A stretch of 64,000 nt of DNA from contig CM046882.1 in NCBI GenBank assembly GCA_025667525.1, positions 528,886,618-528,950,617 on the forward strand. The letters are read 5' to 3'. This DNA comes from Glebionis coronaria (taxonomy: Eukaryota > Streptophyta > Magnoliopsida > Asterales > Asteraceae). Below, in pieces: positions 1 to 12,195 of this stretch; position 1 is the stretch's first letter; the number at the start of each line of letters is the position of its first letter. The position numbers were made by a program, and so were the translations under genes. The notes beneath the pieces were generated by a model. The model saw only the letters and a list, made by a program, of their open reading frames with translations, was not told the DNA's origin and did not search any database.

Positions 1-15
1 CTTTTCTTTTTGTAG

Positions 16-1340
16 GTGTGTATGCGTACCCGTGCTCGTAAGAAGAAAGCAACTCAAGATGAAGTCGAAACTCCACCTATTGTCACCATGGACAATCGAC
101 CAATGATCGAGCTTTTGCAATCGCAAGTAGAGGGCAACACCGATGCTATTGTCATACCCGAGATTGGAGCCAACAACTTTGAGATCAAATCCGGCTTCAT
201 TCAAATGGTCTCTGCTCAACTATTCTTGGGGCGTACACTTGATGATCCTCATGACCATGTCAAAAGGTTCCTTCAACTCACTAATACGGTCAAGTATAAT
301 GAGGTTTCACAAGAGGTGATTCGCTTGCAACTTTTTCCTTTCTCCTTAGAGGGACAAGCCCGGCATTGGCTTGATAAGGAACCGCCACAAAGTATTCTTA
401 CGTGGTCGGATTTAGAGACCAAATTCATCAACTACTTTTTCCCACCCTCACGTACTACCGCTTTGCGGAATGAAATCATTAACTTTGAACAAAAGTACGG
501 TGAGACATTTAGTGAATCTTGGGAACGTTTTAAGGAACTTTTAAGAAAGTGTCCACAACATGGTTTCACAAAAGTACATCAAATTAATACGTTTTACAAT
601 GGTTTAAGCATGAATGACCAAGATTCACTAAATAGTGCATCGGGGATAACATTTTGGTTAAGTCTTCTAATGTCGCATGGGATATTATTGAGAATAATTC
701 TAGAGTGCCAACTAAGAGTGTTCGGGCTAATGTGGATACTGCTTGTACTAGTGACACCGACAAAAGAATTAATAAGCTTACTTCGATTGTTGAAGAACTT
801 GCTCTATAAACCGCCAACAATGCCAAAAATAACAATGCGCAAGTTAATGCTTTGAGTCAGTCATGTGAAATATGTGGGGGTTCTCATTCATACACCGATT
901 GTCTTTCGACTCATGACAATCCGGAAAATGTGTATGCCGCTAACGGTAACTTTTCTACGGGAGGCTATCAAGCACGTCCTCAAGGTGACCGCAATTTGCT
1001 CAGTTATCGTTCAAACAACTTCCTTTCACCACCCGGTTTTCCCCCTCAAAACCCAAAAAACCTCAATCGCAACAATCAAAACCAAACTCGAGCTCCAAAT
1101 CAATTTAAAACCCAAAGAAACCCATATCCACCTCAAGTAAATAACCAAGTTTACCAACAACCCGCTTATCAACCACCTGCTTACCATGCTCTTCCTCCAA
1201 CCCAACCCACCGCATTTAATCACGAGGTTGAAACTTACATGAGGACTAATGACGCACCGGTGCAGAATCTTCAGAGACAAATCATCAACTTGAAAGGAGA
1301 TATGGCGAAACAAGGGAATGATCTTCGAGCCGATATGTGA
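16..1340 (+). pseudogene. gag: Athila-like gag, frameshifted
   Basis: This would form the capsid/nucleocapsid of the virus-like particle in the cytoplasm. The first segment (16-855) starts at a TTG/GTG-rich region near the window edge and holds the retrotransposon gag domain, visible as RHWLDKEPPQSILTWSDLE followed by the FFPPSRT block at about residues 115-150. It then loses frame. A second open segment (852-1338) continues with the zinc knuckle CEICGGSHSYTDC at its start and a Pro/Gln/Asn-rich tail, and is closed by TGA at 1338-1340. In-frame sequence typical of gag continues past this stop to about 1480, so the stop is premature. The internal 650-850 stretch does not match the gag pattern and is probably out of frame. 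Confidence 0.75.
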
Positions 1341-1469
1341 AACTCTTTGAGCAGTCAAACGAATGACTTAAGGGATATGATGGCTAGTTTCTTCCAAAGT
1401 AATCAAGCCTCTAGTTCGGGGTCTCTTCCGAGTAACACCATTGCTAATCCAAGAGGGGAGATGAAAGCA

Positions 1470-1500
1470 ATCACCACTCTAAGTGGAAAATGTTGGAAAA
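1470..1500 (+). other. Deletion junction that removed the protease
   Basis: The gag tail reads to an AITTLSG motif at about 1468-1488. In this family that motif sits just before the aspartic protease. Within about 10 bases the sequence enters the segment immediately upstream of RT ([19 protein letters not shown]). No DSG/DTG protease motif lies between, so the protease and the linker to RT are gone. The size of the loss cannot be read from this copy alone. Confidence 0.65.
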
Positions 1501-4295
1501 TTTCGACGTGCTGAAGAATCATAAGAAGGCAATTGCTTGGAAAATTTCCGATATCCGCGGAATTGATCCGAACTTTTGTACTCATAAAATTCTCATGGAA
1601 GATGACTTTAAACCCACAATCCAAATCCAAAGAAGGGTTAATCCTAAAATTCATGACGTCATCAAGAAAGAAGTTATCAAACTTCCAGATGCCGGAATGA
1701 TTTACCGTATTTTGGATTCGCCATGGGTTAGTCCCGTCCATTGTGTGGCTAAGAAAGGCGGAATAACCGTTGTTCCTAATGAAAACAACGAGTTGATTCC
1801 TACTCGACTTGTCACGGGTTGGCGAGTTTGCATAGACTATCGCAAGCTCAATGATGCCACTCGCAAGGATCATTTCCCTCTTCCTTTAATGGATCAAATG
1901 CTCGAGCGTCTAGCGGGTAATGACTATTATTGCTTCTTAGACGGTTTCTCTGGGTATTTTCAAATTCCCATCGATCCCAAAGATCAAGAGAAAACCACAT
2001 TCACTTGTCCTTATGGAACATTTTCCTACAAAAGAATGCCTTTCGGCTTATGCAATGCTCCCGGGACTTTCCAAAGGTGTATGATGGCTATCTTCCATGA
2101 CATGGTTGAAGAAACTATGGAAGTCTTTATGGATGATTTCTCGGTCTATGGTGATTCTTTCTCAACTTTCCTTGCCAATTTAGAGCGTATGCTCAAGCGG
2201 TGTGAAGACACTCGTCTCGTTCTTAATTTGGAAAAATGCCATTTCATGGTAAAAGAAGGCATTGTGCTTGGTCATAAAATCTCCAAAGTCGGTCTTGAAG
2301 TCGGCTGTGCTAAAGTCTATGTTATTGCTAAATTACCTCCACCTTCAACCGTGAAGGGTGTGAGAAGTTTCCTTGGTCATGCGGGCTTCTATCGTCGATT
2401 CATTCAAGATTTTTCTAAAATAGCTCGCCCGATGACACACCTCTTAGAAAAAGATACTCCTTTTATCTTTTCTAAAGAGTGTATTGACTCTTTCAATCTT
2501 CTTAAGGATAAATTAACCAAGGCACCGGTCTTAGTTACCCCTAATTGGGAGTTACCTTTTGAATTGATGTGTGATGCTAGCGATTTTGCTATTGGAGCGG
2601 TTTTGGGAGAAAGAGTGAATAAAAACTTCCAACCAATCCATTATGCTAGCAAGACAATGACGAGGGCTCAACTGCATTATACCACTACCGAAAAAGAGCT
2701 TTTAGCTGTAGTGTATGCTTTTGAGAAGTTCCGCCCCTATCTTGTTCTTTCCACCACCATTGTCTATACCGACCATTCCGCGTTGAAGTACTTATTAACT
2801 AAACAAGACTCCAAGACAAGACTTCTTCGTTGGTTTTTGCTCCTTCAAGAATTTAAAATTGAAATTCGTGATAAAAAGGGAGCGGAAAACCTAGCCGCGG
2901 ATCATCTTAGTAGACTTGAGGATCCTTATCAAGGGGAGTTCCCAAATCAAGAGATTAATGACTCTTTTCCCCTTGAGGCCTTGATGTCTATTAACTCCAA
3001 TATTGATGAAACCCCATGGTTTGCGGACATTGCAAACTATTTGGCGGGTGGAATTCTCATGGAAGGGTTAACGTCCCAACAAAAGAAAAAGTTATTTAAA
3101 GACATTAAGCACTATTTTTGGGACGACCCTTACCTTTTCAAACAATGTGCAGATCTTGTCATTTGTCGGTGTGTTGATGGGCCGGCAGCTTTATTAATCC
3201 TTGAAGCTTGCCATAAAAGAGCCACCGGTGGTCACTTTGGTCCTAATTACACCGCGAAGAAAGTTTTCGACTCTGGATTCTATTGGCCCTCCAATTATCA
3301 TGACGATCATGAAATGGTTAAACATTGTGATGCTTGCCAAAGACAAGGCAAGATCACACATAAAGATGAGATGCCTCAAAATTTCATACAAGAATTTGAA
3401 ATCTTTGACGTATGGGGTATCGAATTTATGGGGCCATTTCCATCATCCAAAGGGAACAAGTAAATCCTTGTAGCCGTTGACTACGTATCCAAATGGGTTG
3501 AAGTAAAGGCTCTCCCTACGAACGATGTGAGGGTGGTTGTGAAGTTTTTGAAGCAGCTTTTTGCTCGATTCGGTGTTCCTCGTGCTTTCATCAGTGACCG
3601 CGGGACTCATTTTTGCAATGATCAATTTGCTCGAGTCATGGCTAAGTACGGTGTCAATCAACGTCTTTACACCACTTATCATCCCCAAACAAATGGTCAA
3701 GCCGAGATTTCTAACCGTGGATTGAAGATAACTTTAGAGCGTATTGCGGGAGAGCATCGTGCCTCGTGGGCCGATAAGTTAGAGGATGCTTTGTGGGCCT
3801 TCTGTACCGCATATAAGACACCTATTGGTTGCACTCTATATCGTCTTGTTTACGGGAAGGCATGCCACCTCCTTATGGAGTTGGAGCATAAGGCGTACTG
3901 GGCCTTGAAGTGGGCCAATATTGATATCAACAAAGTCAGTGGTCTTCGGAAGATTCAACTCAACAAGCTAAATGAGGAATGAAGCTTATGAGAATTCTTT
4001 GATCTACAAGGAGAAGACCAAGATCATTCATGATTCAAGGATTAAGAACCGAGAGTTTCACGTTGGTGATCAAGTTTTACTCTTTAACTCTCAGTTGAAG
4101 ATCTTCTTCGGTAAGCTTAAGAGTCGTTGGTCTGGTCCATTCACCGTAGCCAAAGTTTTCCCTTATGGCACCATTGCGCTTTCTCAGCCAAATGGGCCTA
4201 ATTTTAAAGTGAATGGCCAGCATGTGAAGCTGTACTTTGGTAAGGACATCTCTCATGAGATGATTCCATCCCTCACCACGTTTCCCTTGAATTAG
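1490..4295 (+). pseudogene. pol: Athila-like pol: RT, RNase H, integrase, broken by a stop and a frameshift
   Basis: Encodes reverse transcriptase, RNase H and integrase of a Ty3/gypsy element. RT runs from about 1560, with the primer-grip block [12 protein letters not shown] at 1823 onward, [20 protein letters not shown] near 2010, and the catalytic FMDD at about 2128-2140. RNase H follows ([16 protein letters not shown], then [10 protein letters not shown] near 2770). Integrase has its zinc-binding H/C residues near 3220-3350 ([10 protein letters not shown]), the first Asp in [12 protein letters not shown], the second in ISDRGTHFCND (3592 on) and the Glu in GQAEISNRG. A TAA at 3461-3463 interrupts integrase in frame between the first and second catalytic Asp. 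A frameshift near 3972 moves the C-terminal domain (YENSLIYKEKTK, then RWSGPFTV) to another frame, ending at TAG 4293-4295. Not functional. Confidence 0.9.
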
Positions 4296-6350
4296 TTCTG
4301 GGTCGAGTCAGGCTCGTGACTCGGTTAACAAAAATAAGCGCTTCTTGGGAGGCAACCCGTTGATCTATCCTTTATCGTTTTCATAATAAGTGTAGGGGGA
4401 GCCCCGTAGGTGTTTGTTGTCTTGTTTCTTATGTTGTGCAGGGATTAAAGCTTCAAAAAGCACTTTTGATGACATTTGACGACCGTGATCCCGTGTACCC
4501 GTCTTCCCGGTTCTATCCTAAACTGTCGTGATTCAATATTTCATATCTTATATGTTCACATTGAAATCACTATAGTCGTCCTTTCCTTAGCAAGATTTAA
4601 ACAAAGTGCACAATGTCCTAACTGTGGGGGAGTTTACTCCCACATGCTTAAACACTGAGGACAATGTTTATATCAAGTGTAGGGGGACTTCTATCGAAGT
4701 AACTGGGCTTTTCAATTAATTTGTCCTCATTTTAACCGGAAGATTTGTTTTTTCGACATTTTTCAAAATTTTTAATCTATTTTGGCCTATTAGTCTAGTA
4801 GTATTTTCCTTTGTTATCGTTATTTACTTTCTGTGTTAGAATAAATTTTTAATAAAGTGGTTTTAAATTTTTCAACGTCATGAATCTTTTGACTCAACCC
4901 GAGTTTACTTATCCAAGTTTACTCTAGCTAGTATCCTTAACGTGTTTAAGTCAAGTTTTGCTAGGCTTTTAAATAGGGAACTTTAAAACGCGAAAGTCTT
5001 AACTCTTACGGGTTAAGAACAAGAACTTTTCGCAAGTTCCTATAATTGATCCTAGAAATTCGTTTATCAAGGGAACTTTAAAATGCAAATTCTAAACTTG
5101 AAAAAGTCTAAGAAGATGCAAGATCCTATAGACGACTTGAAAACCCAAAACTGTGATTTAATTGGCTAAGCATCCACGAGTCTCATTCTTTGAGATTTTA
5201 AATTGTGGAGAACGAGAGATGATAGAGTCAATTATAAGTTTGGTATTCTTTCATGAATTTATGTGAGTTGATTATAAGCTTTTTCTCCCATGGCTTGTTA
5301 ATAAATATATTTGCAATAAAGAAGGTTGTATGATTTGAAAAGTTACTTAGCTTCTAGCCCAAGATCGTTTAAAAGTTGCTCGGTATTAATTAGAGTTCAT
5401 AGCCAAGGCATAACTTATTGGAGCGGGATGCGAAGATTAGCGAGTCGGAAAAGTCCCTAACAAGGCATGAGGGCTACATTTTGTTGCTAAAGATCCCAAG
5501 TGATGTGAAGAATCATTTATCAAAAATCAATATGAAGGATCGAGACACACGACGAAAAGCAAATACTCCCCTAAAGATCATGGAGAAGTCTATCCAAAAA
5601 GGCCCTAACAAGGTATGAGGATAAATAGATCCAAGTCCTAAAAGGAGGCGGATCGTTGTATATCAAAATCCAAAATAAATATTGGAGAAAAATGAAGAAG
5701 TCGTGGTCCTAGTATGAAGAATCTCTCAAAAACTTCAAGTGAAGAAAATCCTATTATGAAGAGAAGACCATAATTTCAAGAACGTCTCTCAAGATTCGAA
5801 GTATGAAGTCGCTGCCAAATATCGGTCCGAGAAAGGTCTCAAATCGTGAAGCATGTTATGCCAAGATATGAACTTTAAGAGGTCCCGAGAAGCAGTTTTA
5901 AGAGATTTTGTCCTTTAGCTAACTATTGCTTAAATCATCCCACTTTATTTTCAGCCTAAATAAACTATCGAGATAAGTCAAACAATGCATCCTCGTGATC
6001 ATTCAAGACAATATTAAAATATAAGAGATACACCTAGGAATAAGGGAGTCTAAGTGAATAATTGGGCCACATGAGTTTGTGTTAGTTTGCTAACTTATAA
6101 TAACAATGATCTCGTTTTTAAGCTTGGTATGGAGAACATGAAACTTGAGGATGATAAACATTCATGACAGCCAAAACCCCAATGTAAGTCTTTGATTTCT
6201 TTACTTGTTTTGTATATATTTCTATCTTTTAGTTTCCTTAATGTTCAGTGTTTAATAAAGGCCAAGGTGGGTTATTTATGATGAAAATGTAAACCGTGCT
6301 TTGAAATTAATGCATTGCATGAGGGCATTGCAATGGTTAAGTGTAGGGGA
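4296..6350 (+). other. Non-coding 3' region of the Athila-like element with repeated polypurine blocks
   Basis: I see no convincing gene here; the only open frames are short and unconserved. Three similar G-rich blocks stand out: GTGTAGGGGGAG near 4390, GTGTAGGGGGAC near 4678 and GTGTAGGGGA at 6341-6350. The last directly precedes the candidate 3' LTR and is my choice for the polypurine tract that primes plus-strand DNA. Athila-type elements are known to carry a long stretch between pol and the 3' LTR. Confidence 0.5.
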
Positions 6351-6351
6351 T

Positions 6352-7956
6352 TTAATAAGTGTGAAAACACTAATCCTTTTACCACTTATTTCAAATAATA
6401 ACAAGACCAAAACATGTATTTTATGTCGTAAAAGTTGGAATTATGCGTGGTTTGTGTTTTTATTGTGTTTCAGGATAAAAATATGAAAAAAGGAAGAAAA
6501 CACGGGCTATCACGGGCTTTTATCGAAGAAAACGAGAAAAGACGAAGTCAAAAGATCAAGAGTGCAAAAAGAACGGAAGTCCAAGGCCTATTCTAAAGAT
6601 TTATCGAAGAAAAAGTCTAAAGACGGAAGTTTAATGAAGTCGAAGAACCAAGTCTAAATTATAGAAGAAAATTATAAGACGAGTTCAATTTATATCGACA
6701 AATCCCGTGACGACGTCGAGAAAGACAAAGAATTTAAATCAAGTCAAGACGGGAAGAAAGAAAAAAGAAGCAACACATGCACCTCCCCACCTCCTATACA
6801 TACCCTCCTAATGTGTCATTAGGAGGGTGTTAGTTAGTTATTTTTAGTCTTCATTTTTCAATTTTGTAGTTTTAATTTTTAGAGAGAGAAAGTGTCTAAC
6901 TTTCTCTCACTAGGAAAACTTCATATTTTATTTCTTTCTTGTTTGAATCAAATCTTTACTTTTAAAAAGCTTAATCTTGTTTTAATCTTTATCTTCTTCT
7001 ACCTTTCTTTATTTTTGATTTGATTTTGATTCGTGATAATCGTTGATTTTGTTTCATCTTGATGTTTATGTGATTAAAAAGTTTATCTTTTTATTCATAT
7101 CTAATTTTTTATACAACTTAGGCTTTGAGCTTATCATGCTTATTGGCTTATTTTGTATTTAGCTTATTTACTTTTAAATTTTCTTAAAAGTTTCGTCTTT
7201 TTAAGGTTTGCTTTAAAATTTCTTATTTAGAGTTTTGAAAGTTCTTATTTGTGCTTATTAGCTCTTTTCATTATAAATTTGGTAAAGTGTTGGATTGTGC
7301 TTTTCAAAACGGAGCTTATTAAGTTTGCTTATTACGAAATACAAAGTTTCGGAAAAGGGTTTTGGATTCCGATGGTGATTCCGATCACAGTATCGGAAAA
7401 GGGTTTTGGATTCCGACTGTTATTCCGATCATCATTCAGACTGTCGTGATTATCATCGATAGTGTCATTATTCCGATAGTGTTCATTCTTACATTCTGAC
7501 AGTTGTGATTCCGATAGATAGTTATTCCGATACCGTGCATTATTCCGATACTTAATTAGATATTCCGACAGAATTTACTTTGATACATTCCGACGGGTTT
7601 ATTCTGACGCTTATTCCGACGGGATTCCGATATTTGGTATTCCGATGGGTTGAGTTTTTGTTTTTACAAAGTTTTAGGTTCTAAATTCACATTTAAGTTT
7701 TTAATCAATTATTTTTAATTCGTAATTTTTAGTTTAATTTCTAAAGCTTTCATTTTACACAACGACATTTTCATATTTGCTTTTAGTTTAAAATAGATAA
7801 TCAAACCATTTCAGTTTTACACCAAGAACGATTGAGTCGCACTTTTAACCTTTTTCAATTCGAATCGAGACGAGACGATAACATTTTTCATACAAAATCT
7901 ATTGTATTATTCATCACCTACTTGAATCTACACATCACCATTCTTATCTAAGTATT
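6352..7956 (+). repeat. Candidate 3' LTR of the Athila-like element
   Basis: Begins just after the polypurine block, with TAATAAGTGTG where a canonical TG start would be expected (possibly mutated). It is non-coding and holds a purine-rich GAAGAAAA zone (6480-6780), a CT-rich zone (6880-7010) and the TTCCGAY array (7367-7646). The partner 5' LTR is outside the window, so neither end can be confirmed. The right end is set only by the estimated start of the next LTR. Confidence 0.4.
7367..7646 (+). repeat. Array of 13 TTCCGAY motifs, same orientation
   Basis: I count 13 exact TTCCGA(C/T) heptamers in 280 bases, all on the plus strand, plus variants such as ATTCTGAC and ATTCAGA. Spacing is irregular (about 10 to 50 bases). 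At the left edge a unit of about 44 bases beginning CGGAAAAGGGTTTTGG occurs twice in tandem (near 7350 and 7394). It lies in the candidate LTR of the Athila-like element. Confidence 0.85.
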
Positions 7957-8244
7957 GTCGTGACTTAATACTAGCCACAAGACTTACATATTTTCATCCT
8001 AGACTCTAGGAACTTGCATAGACCTTCACTAGCCATCCTTAATCACTAAGATATCCTCATGACACGTCATATGCCTTAACTTGGAGCCTAAGTGTTGTAA
8101 AAGCTATAAATAGGTTTGAATGTACATAGTGAGAACTTGCACCCCGTTTCCTTTGTATCTCCTACCCATTCTCCATTTCTACTTCTATATGCGTCCTAGG
8201 ACATGTCCCAAGACCATAAAACATGTCTAAAAGAAAGCCATTGA
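7957..8244 (+). repeat. LTR I, left piece, with TATA box
   Basis: Left part of a plus-oriented Tekay-like LTR cut at 8244 by insertion of element A. A good TATA box (TATAAATA, 8105-8112) is followed by CT-rich leader sequence. The sequence resumes after A at 23717: the two flanks read AAGCCATTGA and ATTGAAGCTC, sharing the ATTGA target duplication. The left boundary at TGTCGTGACTTAATAC is only a guess. Confidence 0.45.
8240..8244. repeat. Target-site duplication of element A, left copy (ATTGA)
   Basis: ATTGA immediately before the LTR start TGTAACACCCCC at 8245 is matched exactly by ATTGA at 23712-23716, right after the distal LTR end TGTCACA. Five bases is the normal gypsy duplication size. 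This fixes A as one insertion spanning 8245-23711. Confidence 0.9.
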
Positions 8245-11200
8245 TGTAACACCCCCAAATTTATACAATTCAATACAGCGGAAGACTCGTTGGTGTTACG
8301 GGATAGCACATTACTCACATCATAGACAACGCTTAAAAATCGCGTCGTTTAATAATAAAGCAGTTCCATTCATAAATATCAAATTTACATAGGTCCCAAG
8401 TCATTGTATTTCATACAGGTTTTACAAAGCATTTGAATGGAAATTTGTTATTTAAGTGTGGGCCATGAATTCTTGTCGTCTTCCCGAGAATTACCTTCAA
8501 GTGCCTGAGACAAAACATGTTAAAAGAAAAGGTCAGCGATAACACCGAGTGAATTCATAGAGTTTAATAAACCATCAATATATCATCGGTATATAATTAT
8601 TACCGAAAATCATTTTGTACAAATCTTTGTAATAGGCCATAAAATAGCCAAAGTCATTTTTTACAAATCCTTATCAAAAATCATAATATAGGTTGTTGCC
8701 TTCAAAACCATTATACGAACCAATGTCGTAAAAACATCATACAATACGTTTTATAACGTTGTATAAAGTTAAATAAAAATCGTTATATGGATATGGTTAT
8801 ATAAAACCAAAATACGAACATAATATCAATAATAAGACCCCGTATTACTAGTCAGGCAACATATTGTAATTCAATGCATAAAGCAGTATCTCGTTATTTA
8901 GATTATTATAAGCCGCATGACATTGTTACCTTACTACAACAAACAACGGGTAGCTAACCCGACAATCATTTGCCCATCTAAAACAGCGTGTCGTCACAAT
9001 AATCACGCTTGTGTAAATCTTCTCATACATAAATTCTCTTACCAATCAATGTGGCACGACGGGGATCAACCGTCAAGGCACGAACTGGGGTGATCGTCCC
9101 CAAATAGTACTATTATATGCATAAGCGTCTACCAAATCCCGGTAGTTCACAATTCATGCTAATGGGACTTTTAGTGACATAACCTAACTTTAATAATCCA
9201 TTCTATCTCATACATCGGGTCATATAATCATTCATCGGGTCATACAATCATTCGGGTCCAAATCAATAAACAAATAATCGGGACAACTAGTGTCCTATTT
9301 CATAAAAACTAACATGTTATCTCCCTCGCGGGTTTATAAAATATTTCATAAAAATAATTAAAAGAGTGCGAGGCTATGAACTCACGTTGATGTGGGAAAG
9401 CGGGTTATCGGCAATTCGGATGTATGGTACGTGCTTCAATCACGGAAACCTAGACAAATAATACTTGTCTTAGACTCTTGTCCAATGACTTTATAAAATA
9501 ACAATTATGTATACATATGATAATTTTATATATATGATGATGATCAAGTGGGTTTATACGTTTTTTTACTCATTCATTATAGTGTTTATGTGTTGGTAAC
9601 ATTTTTATACTAGTTTTACTAGTTTTACTTATTTACATGTTTTAGGCCCAATAAGCCTATTACGAGCCCAATACTTTATATTAGTCCATTTTACACTTTT
9701 ATTATCAGTATTATGCTTTTCATGTTGGGCCCAAGTGGGTTAAGCCCAATAAATAAGTTTATAAGTGTTTTACCAAATTAGTCGGGTTTATTGTCCATTA
9801 AGGCTATTTTGGCCCGTTAATGTCTATATGTTGTAAAGCTCGGGTTTTATCGGTTTTTACTTGTTATATATGTTTATATATCAGTATGTGAGTTAATAAA
9901 AGTTTACATTAGACGGGTCCAACCGTCTAAGTTTTATTTAACAAAAACGTTAATCTTTCGGTTTTAGCCGAAAAGACGTAAAACTTAGTATATAGTTTTT
10001 ATAACTTATAAAACTTACCAAACTACCATTTTTATATAATGTCCATTTATTTATCCTTTTGCATTTTTATATAAATGAAATATATAAGTTAGTGGGTTTT
10101 AATTCACATTTTATACTATATTTATTTGAGTGCTTATATAATAATATTAAACTTTAATTTCACAAAATCAGTCCTAAAAATCTAGTTTACTAAAATGATC
10201 ATATCTAGAGTTCTACATAGAGATAGAACCCCAAATTTTTATCACCGAAACTACATGATATGTGCTTCATTTTATTCCTTAGCTACTGATGAATAAACCT
10301 CTAAGTATTTTATTAATTTCGTCCAAAACAGTGTAGTCAGATTTGCACTCTAAACTTGTTTTGATCATATCTCACTAATTATAATGATTCCATTGTATGG
10401 CCAACTCTCACATGTGTACAAGACTAATAGATTACTGTATATTAATTTATCCAAGCCATTTTATCAGTTTATCATAAGATTCTTTACTGTTTTATACAGC
10501 CATCATTTTAAGCATGATTTTAACCTTGTTACCTATGGTTTTTCATCTCTTTAATCATATTTATCAACACTTGATCCCCACTAAACATTTTTATCATCAT
10601 ATATTCATCATATACATATACAATAAGAAAGAAAATACATGATTACATAATCAAAATAACAAGAGGATGGGAAGAACAATCTTTATACCACCAAGATTAA
10701 GTAGTTTGAAGGATCAAGACTTGGTTTCGGGTCACAAATCTTATGAACTCTTGTATGAAATCTTCAAGATCACCAAGGGAGATGTTGGTCTTTGAAAATC
10801 AGCCCTACTTCATCTTGCAAACTTCTCTTTGGATGTTAAAATCACCACCAATCTATAGATCTTCAAAAGGGCTTCATCATATGTGTGAATAACACATGAT
10901 TTCATGGTTAAAATTGATCAAATGAGGGTGTTTATGTGTAGGATGGGACGAAATTTGAGAGAGAGATGAGAGAAATGTAGTGGTTTTGCATGTTGAGTTT
11001 TGGTGGAAATGGTTTAGAAAAGTGGTATTAAGGAAAGTATATACAAGTGTCCTAGCTTCTAAGTGAAGCTTGACACATATTGAGGTGAGGTGGAAGATGC
11101 TTGGCCGTCCCATTTGTGGGGTGGGCAAGTGTAAAACTTTTCCCATCCCACTAATTTACGGGTATTCTTCGATTCTAGTTTCCTCGATTTGCGTGTCCTC

Positions 11201-11651
11201 GGGTCGTTTTACGAAACACGTTTTTATAAATTATGAATCAACGGCACAAAACGAATCTAATAAAAATTGTCTCATCAAAAACGGAGTTCGAAAACGTAAA
11301 TACGTAAACCTAAGGTTTCCGGTTTAGTCGTAAAGGACGTTAAATTAAAATCATAAGTCCTAATCTCTTCTCGTAAATTTGTGAGTTTATGAACCAACTC
11401 AAAATTAAAATCCCAAAATAATATTCACGGATAAATTTATTTCCTGAAATGTCGGACTGTCACCAAAACGGTGTATGTAAACGTAAGAACATAATGTAGA
11501 ATCCTCCGGTTTAGACGTAGTCGATGCTACTTCAAGACGTAAATCCAAATTTCTTCCAAAAAATAACTGAGTTCATTTTATAACATTAAAATAATATTTT
11601 CAAATAAATATTGAGAATAAAATATAAACCATAAATTGACGGATTGTGACA
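8245..11651 (-). repeat. Element A 3' LTR (left copy)
   Basis: Plus-strand text starts TGTAACACCCCC and ends GATTGTGACA. It is repeated almost base for base at 17074 onward. Non-coding; short open frames at 10877-11146 and 11070-11327 recur in the other copy but look like chance frames. It holds the blocks TCTCCCTCGCGGGTTTA (9320-9336) and GAGGCTATGAACTCAC (9370-9385), which also occur in other LTR families of the window. The uninterrupted TTAAG at 9740-9744 is the empty-site counterpart of the B insertion. Confidence 0.9.
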
Positions 11652-11668
11652 GCATTTACCCCTAAACA
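11652..11668 (-). promoter_or_regulatory. Element A polypurine tract
   Basis: On the minus strand the sequence next to the 3' LTR reads TTTAGGGGTAAATGC and then the LTR start TGTCACA. It would prime plus-strand DNA synthesis. The same block of about 20 bases recurs at 13570-13590. Confidence 0.6.
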
Positions 11669-12195
11669 GGATCTTTGTCCTCAAAGATCATCTTACCTTA
11701 CTACTCGCTTCTTATAGAGTTAAATCCATGTGGGTATTTCCTCCACATTCGGTCTTTTCTCACAAGTGTAATCCATTACAATACGCGAGTTTCATCAAAC
11801 ATAACTACGGGAATAAGATCAGGCTTATTGTTGACTTACTTTCTCTATCCATGATGTTCACGGGTTTTTGATGAATGCAATTTTTCGCCGATCTAAACTT
11901 CATTAAGGAATAGTCAGATTTTCACTTGATAGATATTTATCAAGTTCGATTTATGAAACATAATTCACGCAGCCCTTGAAGTCATAGGGTAGATCCAGCT
12001 TATATGCCTTTCAAACCAACTTTTACATCATCTCAATGGTCCCATACAACGGGGATTTAATTCCCATGATCTTTCAGATCTTCAATTCATCTTTCTATGG
12101 TGAAAATTGTTGGCATAACTTTGCTACCCATCTGGCACTTCAAGATCTACATTTCATATTCACATAACCTCCTGCCCACTACCGGCAGTCAATAA

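Larger units (their letters stand above)
1..7956 (+). mobile_element. Athila-like Ty3/gypsy element, left-truncated by the window edge
   Basis: Plus-strand order is gag, then RT, RNase H and integrase, then about 2 kb of non-coding sequence, then a candidate 3' LTR. The gag (retrotransposon gag domain plus a CEICGG zinc knuckle), the RT motif [12 protein letters not shown] and the lack of a chromodomain after integrase fit the Athila branch; that branch call is family knowledge and inference. The 5' LTR lies left of the window. The right limit is approximate because the LTR end has no clear boundary and the next LTR (I) starts somewhere near 7957. The element is dead: stops, frameshifts and a missing protease. 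Confidence 0.75.

Noticed and set aside
7340..7650. TTCCGAY array as a CRISPR-like repeat
   Set aside because: Unit far too short, spacing irregular, plant nuclear context.
10877..11327. Open frames of 85-89 residues on both strands, present again at 22938-23388
   Set aside because: Repetition is explained by the two LTR copies of element A; the frames lie over each other on opposite strands and show no domain.
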